DNA from: Devosia sp.
GTDB taxonomy: Bacteria; Pseudomonadota; Alphaproteobacteria; Rhizobiales; Devosiaceae
DNA length: 64,000 nucleotides
Assembly: GCF_014860165.1 (NCBI RefSeq)
Contig: NZ_JACZKG010000072.1
Span: 62,001 to 126,000 of the forward strand
Reading direction: 5' to 3'
Made by a program: the position numbers and the translations under genes. The notes under the pieces are model-generated. The model saw only the letters and a program-made list of their open reading frames with translations, made no database searches and was not told where the DNA came from. Shown here in pieces: positions 58,338 through 64,000 of the stretch; within the stretch, counting starts at the first letter, position 1, and each line of letters starts with the position of its first letter.

Positions 58338-58823
58338 ATGACGCCGACGAGCAGCGAGCCGCCAATGTCTGACAATCCTGAACCGTTGATCACGGCCGAC
58401 AGCCTCAGGGCAGAGGCCACGACGGGTATCATCGGCTACCGCCTGCGCCGCGCGCAGCTGAACGTGTTCCAGAAATTCCTTGCCGTCTTCGAGGATCTGA
58501 GGCTTCGCCCGGCCGAATATTCGGTGCTGGTGCTGATCGCCGACAATCCTGGCCGCAAGCAGACCGAGATTGCCGAAGTTCTGGGGATCAAGCGGGCCAA
58601 TTTCGTCACCCTGGTCCATGGACTGGAGGAGCGGGGCCTGGTCGAGCGCTCGTCCTCGCTGCAGGACAAGCGCGCCAATGCGCTCCACCTGACCGGCACC
58701 GGCCAGGAATTCCTGGCCAATGCCCGCGCCATGCACGAGGCCATGGAGGCCGATCTGGTGGCCCGGCTTGGTGGCCAAGGAGCCCGCGACAGGTTGCTGG
58801 CACTGCTCGATCGCCTGACCTGA
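58338..58823 (+). CDS. MarR family transcriptional regulator
   Basis: A 161-residue winged-helix protein: RAQLNVFQKFLAVFEDLRLRPAEYSVLVLIADNPGRKQTEIAEVLGI, the recognition helix RANFVTLVHGLEERGLVER, the wing SSSLQDKRANALHLT, and a helical dimer end. It lies between the TRAP operon and the CoA-dependent catabolic operon and has an inverted repeat operator in front. By context it resembles the HcaR/CouR/FerR-type MarR proteins that repress hydroxycinnamate genes and respond to hydroxycinnamoyl-CoA (inference). An in-frame ATG at 58365 is an alternative start. Confidence 0.88.
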   Translation: MTPTSSEPPMSDNPEPLITADSLRAEATTGIIGYRLRRAQLNVFQKFLAVFEDLRLRPAEYSVLVLIADNPGRKQTEIAEVLGIKRANFVTLVHGLEERGLVERSSSLQDKRANALHLTGTGQEFLANARAMHEAMEADLVARLGGQGARDRLLALLDRLT

Positions 58824-58824
58824 T

Positions 58825-59589
58825 CTAGCGGAACACCGGCGGGCGCTTTTCGAGAAAGGCGCGCAGGCCTTCCTCCGCGTCAGGGCCCGTCTGGCTCAGG
58901 GCCGCGGTGAGGCTCTCCGCGTAAAGGCCGGCCTCGGGCGGCATCGAGCCGATCTGGGCGATGGCCTGGATGATGAAGCCGTTGATGGTGGGCGAATTTT
59001 TCGCAATGCGCTCGGCCAGCTCGAAAGCCTTGTCCAGCGCCTTTCCCTCGGGAACCAGGTGATGGGCGAGGCCCAGGCGCTCACCCTCGGCACCGGAATA
59101 GGTGCGGCCAGTCAGCATCATTTCGGTGAGCCGGTCCGGCCCGATCAGTTTCGATATCCGCACCGAACCGCCGCCGCCGACAAAGATGCCGCGCATCCCC
59201 TCGGGCATCTGGAAACGCACCGTCTCCTCGGCCACCCGCACATGGCAGGCGGCGGCGAATTCAAGCCCCCCGCCCATGACCGCGCCACTCATGGCCGCGA
59301 CGACCGGAACCGGCGAGCTGGCAATCTGCGCCATGACGCGATGCCAGTTGCGCGAATGGGCCATCACCTCGAGCGGCTGGCGCATCACATGCTGGGACAG
59401 ATCGAGGCCCGAGGAAAAATGCCCGCCCTCGCCGCTGACCACGATGGCGCGCGCGCCTGTCGGCACCGCCCGGAAGAAGGCGTCGAATGCGGCGACCAGC
59501 TCGTCATTGAGAGCATTGCGCTTCTCCGGCCGGTTGAGCAGCAGGTGAACGATGCTACCCCTCGTGGTCACCGTCAGCACGTCGGCCAT
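58825..59589 (-). CDS. Enoyl-CoA hydratase/isomerase family protein
   Basis: A 254-residue crotonase-fold protein. Both catalytic glutamates of a true hydratase are present: Glu110 (GGGLEFA) and Glu130 (QMPEGMRG), 20 residues apart as in rat crotonase (144 and 164). The feruloyl-CoA hydratase-lyases that make vanillin carry Ser at the first place, so this one should only hydrate the double bond, as required for beta-oxidation. The oxyanion motif GHFSSGLDL is normal. ATG at 59587-59589 chosen with GGAAGG upstream. It is the last gene of the five-gene minus-strand operon. Confidence 0.9.
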   Translation of the reverse strand: MADVLTVTTRGSIVHLLLNRPEKRNALNDELVAAFDAFFRAVPTGARAIVVSGEGGHFSSGLDLSQHVMRQPLEVMAHSRNWHRVMAQIASSPVPVVAAMSGAVMGGGLEFAAACHVRVAEETVRFQMPEGMRGIFVGGGGSVRISKLIGPDRLTEMMLTGRTYSGAEGERLGLAHHLVPEGKALDKAFELAERIAKNSPTINGFIIQAIAQIGSMPPEAGLYAESLTAALSQTGPDAEEGLRAFLEKRPPVFR

Positions 59590-59612
59590 GTTGTTTCCTT
59601 CCAATGCAATAG

Positions 59613-60029
59613 TCACGAGGCGCTCAGCTTTTGGCGTACGTCGTCGGGCAGTGGGGCCGAACGGATGCCGCCCTGCTCGTCGCGCACGACCCAGACGCGC
59701 TTCTCATGCGCTTCGATGGCGACTTCGCCATCACGAAGCACGGTGTGCTTCACCGAGAAGCTGGAGCGGCCCAACTCGGTGATTTCAGAGCGGATGTCCA
59801 CCACGTCGCCAAAGCGCGATGGCTTGATGAAGCGGGCGCCGGTATCGACCATCGGGATGCCGGCAATGCCATAATGCTCGAGCCAATTGCGCTTGTGCAT
59901 GGCAAAGGCGGCCGAGAGCAGTCCCGCCGTCGCATTGTCGAAGAAGCGGAAATAGTTGGGGTAATAGACGATTCCGGCCGGGTCGCAATCGCCGAACTGG
60001 ATCTCGACCTTGATGGTGCGGTTAAACAT
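59613..60029 (-). CDS. 4-hydroxybenzoyl-CoA thioesterase family protein
   Basis: A 138-residue hot-dog-fold thioesterase. The active-site motif GDCDPAGIVYYPNYFRFFD, with Asp16 as the catalytic residue of 4-hydroxybenzoyl-CoA thioesterase type, is clear. It would hydrolyse the aroyl-CoA (vanilloyl-CoA or 4-hydroxybenzoyl-CoA) made by the thiolase in this operon, freeing the acid for VanAB. The start is ATG at 60027-60029, 8 bp after the SDR stop. Confidence 0.9.
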   Translation of the reverse strand: MFNRTIKVEIQFGDCDPAGIVYYPNYFRFFDNATAGLLSAAFAMHKRNWLEHYGIAGIPMVDTGARFIKPSRFGDVVDIRSEITELGRSSFSVKHTVLRDGEVAIEAHEKRVWVVRDEQGGIRSAPLPDDVRQKLSAS

Positions 60030-60037
60030 GGCCGTTC

Positions 60038-60799
60038 CTACTTTGCCTGCATGCGCAGGGCGCCATCGAGGCGCACCACTTCGCCGTTGAGATAGTCGTT
60101 TTCCACCATCGAGCGCACCAAAGCCGCAAATTCCTCCGGCCTGCCGAGACGAGCCGGGTTGGGAATGGCGCTGGCCAGACCGTCCTGCACCTCCTGCGGC
60201 AGTTCCGCCAGCAGCGGCGTGAGGAACAGGCCGGGCGCGATGGCCAGCACGCGAATGCCGAAGCGGGCAAACTCCCGCGCTGCTGGCAGGGTGAGCGAGA
60301 CAATGCCCCCCTTGGACGCCGCATAGGCCGCCTGGCCGATCTGGCCCTCGAACGCGGCCACCGAGGCGGTCGAGATGATGACGCCGCGCTGGCCATTGGC
60401 ATCCGGCTCGGCCAGGGTCATGGCATGGGCGCAAAGCCGCATCATGTTGAAACTGCCCACGAGATTGACGCCGATGACCTTCTGGAAGGCATCGAGCGGC
60501 ATCGGTCCGTCACGGCCCACGATGCGGGCGGCAGTGCCGATGCCGGCACAATTGACCAGCACCGATGGCCGGCCCATTGCCGCGACGGCGGCGCTGACTG
60601 CGCCTTCGGCGCCGTTGGCGTCGGCAACATCGACCGCAAAGAACTTGCCACCCAGTTCCTGCGCCACCGCCTCGCCCTGTTCGGCATTGCGGTCAAGGAT
60701 CGCCACACGCGCACCTGCATGCGCCAGCGCACGTGCAGTTGCGGCGCCGAGCCCCGAAGCCGCGCCGGTGACGAAGGCTGTCTTGCCGGAAATATCCAT
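60038..60799 (-). CDS. SDR family 3-hydroxyacyl-CoA dehydrogenase
   Basis: A 253-residue short-chain dehydrogenase: NAD motif TGAASGLG (11-18), NCAGIG, and the catalytic Ser146, Tyr159, Lys163 (STASVA; YAASK). ILDRN after the second strand ends in Asp36, pointing to NAD+. The sequence STASVAAFEGQIGQAAYAAS is like HSD17B10-type 3-hydroxyacyl-CoA dehydrogenases. In this operon it should oxidise the beta-hydroxyl made by the hydratase. Its ATG (60797-60799) overlaps the thiolase stop by one base. Confidence 0.9.
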   Translation of the reverse strand: MDISGKTAFVTGAASGLGAATARALAHAGARVAILDRNAEQGEAVAQELGGKFFAVDVADANGAEGAVSAAVAAMGRPSVLVNCAGIGTAARIVGRDGPMPLDAFQKVIGVNLVGSFNMMRLCAHAMTLAEPDANGQRGVIISTASVAAFEGQIGQAAYAASKGGIVSLTLPAAREFARFGIRVLAIAPGLFLTPLLAELPQEVQDGLASAIPNPARLGRPEEFAALVRSMVENDYLNGEVVRLDGALRMQAK

Positions 60800-62040
60800 T
60801 ATGCCGCCTCGGGATTTTCGATGAGCAGGGCAATACCCTGGCCGCCCCCAATGCAGGCCGAGGCGATGCCGTAGCGGAGGCCTGAGCGCTTGAGCTCGTT
60901 GGCCAGGGTCAGGCAGAGGCGGATGCCGGTGACGCCCAGGGGATGCCCGATGGCAATCGCCCCGCCATTGACGTTGAGCTTGCCCTCGTCGAGCCCGAGT
61001 TCATCCACACAGGCCAGGATCTGCGCGCCGAAGGCCTCGTTGATCTCGATGCGGCCGATCTGGTCCAGTGTCATGCCGGCTGCCTCCAGCACGGCGCGGA
61101 TGGCGGGAGCCGGGCCGATACCCATGATCTGCGGCGGCACGCCGACAGCGGCGCTGGCAACGATGCGGGCGAGTGGCTTGTGGCCATTGTCCCTGGCATA
61201 GGCCGAAGACGCGATCAGCACGGCCCCTGCCCCATCGACGATGGCCGAACTGTTGCCACCGGTCTGCACGCCGCCAAAGGCAGGGCGCAGCTTGGCCAGC
61301 ACCTCATAGGACGAGGGACGGATATGGCTGTCGGTATCGACGCTCTCGACACCGCGCGGCAGCTTGATACCGCGCTTGTCGATGCCATCCACCTCGAACG
61401 TCTCGCTCACGACGGGCACGATCTCCTCGGCGAGGATACCGCTGTCACGCGCGGCAATGGCGCGGTTGAAGCTGCGCTCGGCAAAGCGGTCGACGCGCTC
61501 GCGGGAAATGCCATATTGCTTGGCAAGGTTCTCAGCCGTGTCGCCCATAAAGACGCAACCAGCCGGGTCGTAGAGCGCCTCCCACAGGAAGTCCTTGAAC
61601 TCGACCTTGCCCATGGTGAAGCCATTGCGGTGGGTATAGGCGGCGATCGGGTTGCGGCTCATCGATTCACAGCCGGCGCCCAGCGCCAGATCGACGCGAC
61701 CCAGCGACACCGAGTCCGCCGCCTGCGCAATGACTTCGATGCCGGTGCCGCAGATGCGCTGCACCAGATGCGCCGGGGCTTCGATCGGCGCGCCGGCATA
61801 AAGGCCGATATGGCGGGGGGTGACATAGGCATCGAACGAGGCCTGGGCCATGGAACCGGCAATCGTGTGCCCGATATCGGCGGCCTTGACGCCGGTGCGC
61901 TCGATGGCAGCGCGCGCCGCCTTGATGCCCAGGTCGATGGGCGAGATTTCGGCCAGGGCACCGCGATAGTCGACGAACGGCGTGCGTGCGCCGCCCAGCA
62001 GCCAGGCGTCATCAAAGGTTAGGCGGAGGCCTTTGCTCAT
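60799..62040 (-). CDS. Thiolase family acetyl-CoA acyltransferase
   Basis: A 413-residue thiolase. The nucleophile Cys97 is in QRICGTGIE, the His366 in AIGHPLGVTG and Cys396 in SACIGGGQG, all in the normal places for a degradative or biosynthetic thiolase. In the operon it would cleave the beta-ketoacyl-CoA (aroylacetyl-CoA) to aroyl-CoA and acetyl-CoA. The ATG is 62038-62040, one base from the stop of the CoA ligase, so translation is coupled. Confidence 0.93.
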   Translation of the reverse strand: MSKGLRLTFDDAWLLGGARTPFVDYRGALAEISPIDLGIKAARAAIERTGVKAADIGHTIAGSMAQASFDAYVTPRHIGLYAGAPIEAPAHLVQRICGTGIEVIAQAADSVSLGRVDLALGAGCESMSRNPIAAYTHRNGFTMGKVEFKDFLWEALYDPAGCVFMGDTAENLAKQYGISRERVDRFAERSFNRAIAARDSGILAEEIVPVVSETFEVDGIDKRGIKLPRGVESVDTDSHIRPSSYEVLAKLRPAFGGVQTGGNSSAIVDGAGAVLIASSAYARDNGHKPLARIVASAAVGVPPQIMGIGPAPAIRAVLEAAGMTLDQIGRIEINEAFGAQILACVDELGLDEGKLNVNGGAIAIGHPLGVTGIRLCLTLANELKRSGLRYGIASACIGGGQGIALLIENPEAA

Positions 62041-62041
62041 G

Positions 62042-63904
62042 TCAGGCGCCTTTGCGGTTGAGGATGAAGATATCGGGGCCGGGCGCGTCACTATGGAGCG
62101 CGGCCACCAGGTCGGCACGATGCGTGCGCACCGCGCGCTGGTTGATCGAGCCCTTGTCGGTGATCTCGCCTTTGTCGATGTCGGGCGCCGCCGCCATGAG
62201 CAGGGCGCGGGCAACATGATTGGAGCTACCCGTCGATTTCTCTGCGAGTGCCGCAAGATTTCCGGCAAATTTCTCGCGGACTGCCGGGTGATCGACGATG
62301 GCCTGGGCTTCGCTGCCCGGCGGCAGGCCGGCCAGGCGGGCGCAGGCATCGAGGTCCGGGATGATCATCGCGCCGATGAAGTTGTGATCGAGGCCGGTCA
62401 GCACGACGTCGCGGATCAGTGGCGCGCAGGCGCCGATGACGGAAGCGCGTACCGCCGAGAAATTGACCCAGGTGCCGGTCGAGAGCTTGAAGTCCTCGGT
62501 GACACGTCCGTCGAAGACCAGGCCCTTGGACAGATCGTCGGGATCGGCATAGCGAACGGCGTCACCGATTTTGTAGAAGCCCTCCTCATCGAAGGCTTCG
62601 GCGGTCTTTTCGGCGTCGCGCCAGTAGCCGGGGGTGACGTTGGGGCCCTTGAGGCGCAATTCGGTCTTGTCGCCATTGGGCACCAGCTTCACCGTCATGC
62701 CGGCGGCGGGCAGGCCGATATGGCCGGCGGCTTCCACCGGCCAGGTGGTGGTGAAGGCAAAGGGCGCCGTCTCGGTCGAACCATAGCCGGTGATGATCAG
62801 GATGCGCTCGCCGGTTTCGGCGCGGGCGGCATGGTCGAGCCCGTCGAAGACATGCTGCGACAGCCCCGCCCCGGCATATTGCAGCAGCTTCAGCCGCGCG
62901 AACAGGTTGCGCCGCGCTTCTGGATGATCATCGAAGGCGGCGACGAGGAATTCATAGGCCTTGGGCACGTTGGTGAAGAAGGTGGGCTGCACATGGCGCA
63001 GGTTTTCCAGCGTGCGGCCGATGCGCGCCGGGGTGGGCTGGCCATCATCGATGTAGAAACTGCCGCCGTTGTAGATGGCGATGCCGGTATTGTGGCTGCC
63101 GCCGGCCACGTGGTTCCACGGCATCCAGTCCAGCAGTACCGGCGGCTCATCTTCCAGGAAGGCCAGGGCGGTGCGGATCATCTGCTGGTTGCAGGCCATC
63201 ATCCGGTTGGTGGTGATCACCCCCTTGGGCAGGCCCGTCGAGCCGGATGTGAACAGCACCTTGGCCACCGTATCGGCCGTGATGGCGTCATGCGCCGCGG
63301 CAACCGCGGGGGTCACCATCGTCTTGAGCAGGTCGTCGAACAGCCGCACCGGACGCCCTGACGGCGGCGGATTGCTGCGCACGATCAGCGGAATGTCCGA
63401 GGCGAAGGTAGCCTCGATCGCCGGAGCAAAGCGGGCGCCATCGCTGGCATAGACCATGCCGGGCGTCAGCAGGCCGGCAATGTGCTTGAGCTTGCCATAG
63501 TCGGTCGAGACCAGCGAATAGGCCGGCGATATGGGCGCATAGGGAATGCCCACCCAGATGGCGGCCATGCCGAGCAGGAAATGCTCGATCTCGTTGCCGG
63601 AAATGATCATGAGCGGGCGCTCGGGCGAGAGGCCCGCATCGAGCAGCGCCTGGCCCAAAGGCTGGATACGCTCGAACACCTGGGCGAAGGTAAGCTTGCG
63701 CCAGCCCTCGCCTTCGCGGTCGGCGATCAGCACGGTGTCCGGCGTCTTGATGGCCCAGGCTTCCAGCGCGTCGACGATGGCGCGCGGATAGGCGCCCAAC
63801 GTCTCGACAGAGCGCAGGATGGTCGTGCCGTCGGCGCGATGGTCGGCTGCGGCAGCCATGTTGCCCAGCCGGACCGGGCGCATGGGGGTGCCCAGATGGT
63901 TCAT
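62042..63904 (-). CDS. Feruloyl-CoA synthase-like AMP-dependent ligase
   Basis: A 620-residue acyl-adenylating ligase that activates a hydroxycinnamate with ATP and CoA. It has the AMP-binding P-loop LFTSGSTGLPKGV (near residues 215-227), the ITGYGSTETAPF motif and the C-terminal GLVFDGRVTEDFKLSTGTWVN hinge, which with the length matches the feruloyl-CoA synthase group (Fcs-like). It is the first gene of the operon; a MarR-type operator lies 19 bp upstream. Which hydroxycinnamate (ferulate, p-coumarate, caffeate) it prefers cannot be told from sequence. Confidence 0.88.
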   Translation of the reverse strand: MNHLGTPMRPVRLGNMAAAADHRADGTTILRSVETLGAYPRAIVDALEAWAIKTPDTVLIADREGEGWRKLTFAQVFERIQPLGQALLDAGLSPERPLMIISGNEIEHFLLGMAAIWVGIPYAPISPAYSLVSTDYGKLKHIAGLLTPGMVYASDGARFAPAIEATFASDIPLIVRSNPPPSGRPVRLFDDLLKTMVTPAVAAAHDAITADTVAKVLFTSGSTGLPKGVITTNRMMACNQQMIRTALAFLEDEPPVLLDWMPWNHVAGGSHNTGIAIYNGGSFYIDDGQPTPARIGRTLENLRHVQPTFFTNVPKAYEFLVAAFDDHPEARRNLFARLKLLQYAGAGLSQHVFDGLDHAARAETGERILIITGYGSTETAPFAFTTTWPVEAAGHIGLPAAGMTVKLVPNGDKTELRLKGPNVTPGYWRDAEKTAEAFDEEGFYKIGDAVRYADPDDLSKGLVFDGRVTEDFKLSTGTWVNFSAVRASVIGACAPLIRDVVLTGLDHNFIGAMIIPDLDACARLAGLPPGSEAQAIVDHPAVREKFAGNLAALAEKSTGSSNHVARALLMAAAPDIDKGEITDKGSINQRAVRTHRADLVAALHSDAPGPDIFILNRKGA

Positions 63905-63922
63905 GTCGTCCTCCCTTAATAT

Positions 63923-63939
63923 AGTTATGTCGCATAACT
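63923..63939. promoter_or_regulatory. MarR-type operator upstream of the CoA ligase operon
   Basis: AGTTATG TCG CATAACT, a perfect 7+3+7 inverted repeat ending 19 bp before the ligase ATG. It shares GTTAT-N5-ATAAC with the site in front of marR (58267-58281), so one regulator should bind both. The rest of the window beyond it (to 64000) shows no gene. Confidence 0.7.
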
Positions 63940-64000
63940 AAGTTGGGCGCAAGAGGGCATGGCTTTGGCCGCTACCTTGCGGGCGGCGCGGCATGGTTCC

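Overview
The window is GC-rich chromosomal DNA from an alphaproteobacterium, most likely a Hyphomicrobiales member close to Devosia. This is inferred from gene families and gene order (DUF1192 / quinone oxidoreductase / DUF1013-TrcR, paired DUF465 genes beside purEK, DUF1465, a split pntAa-pntAb-pntB operon preceded by a tiny aa3-oxidase subunit IV gene, cysteine-free L31). It was not tested by a database search. I see no prophage, insertion sequence, CRISPR array, rRNA or tRNA.

Region 1 (1-25.5 kb) is mostly housekeeping. It holds a 5'-truncated inositol-monophosphatase-family gene, a MotA/ExbB-like plus OmpA/MotB-like membrane pair, an ABC exporter, rpmE, small conserved genes, a quinone oxidoreductase, TrcR, a CPA2 cation/proton antiporter, a TauE-type permease, two divergent DUF465 genes, purEK, rpsU, hydrolases, a Bcr/CflA efflux pump, a DsbA-family protein, slyX, a LysE exporter, the proton-translocating transhydrogenase operon and oligoendopeptidase F. 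The transhydrogenase alpha-1 subunit carries an unusual tail of about 145 residues rich in Lys, Ala and Pro. Short hairpin repeats of one family occur in at least three intergenic gaps.

Region 2 (25.6-32.5 kb) is accessory. An orphan sigma-54 activator sits behind two inverted repeats. It is followed by a three-gene ABC-2 type exporter, a flavin-dependent tryptophan-halogenase homologue that keeps the catalytic Lys and Glu, a small unknown gene and a receiver-domain protein lacking its acidic pocket.

Region 3 (32.5-52.2 kb) is an exopolysaccharide locus: two GT4 glycosyltransferases, a Wzz/GumC-like chain-length protein, a VpsF/Wzy-like polymerase, a glucosamine-inositolphosphorylceramide-transferase-like protein, wecB and wecC (UDP-ManNAcA supply), a WecG/TagA transferase, a flippase, a FemAB-like acyltransferase next to a PaaK/CapK-like adenylating enzyme, a secreted GH5 glycosidase, a heparinase II/III-like protein, a sterol-desaturase-family enzyme and a CelD-like acyltransferase. 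No initiating sugar transferase, outer-membrane exporter or tyrosine kinase is present in the window.

Region 4 (52.2-64 kb) reads as a complete hydroxycinnamate (ferulate-type) catabolic island. The minus-strand operon 63904-58825 encodes a CoA ligase, thiolase, SDR dehydrogenase, thioesterase and enoyl-CoA hydratase, i.e. every step of CoA-dependent beta-oxidative side-chain shortening to vanillate. vanA-gntR-vanB then demethylates vanillate, a TRAP transporter lies between them, and a MarR regulator stands at the centre. Matching GTTAT-N5-ATAAC operators lie in front of marR and in front of the CoA ligase.
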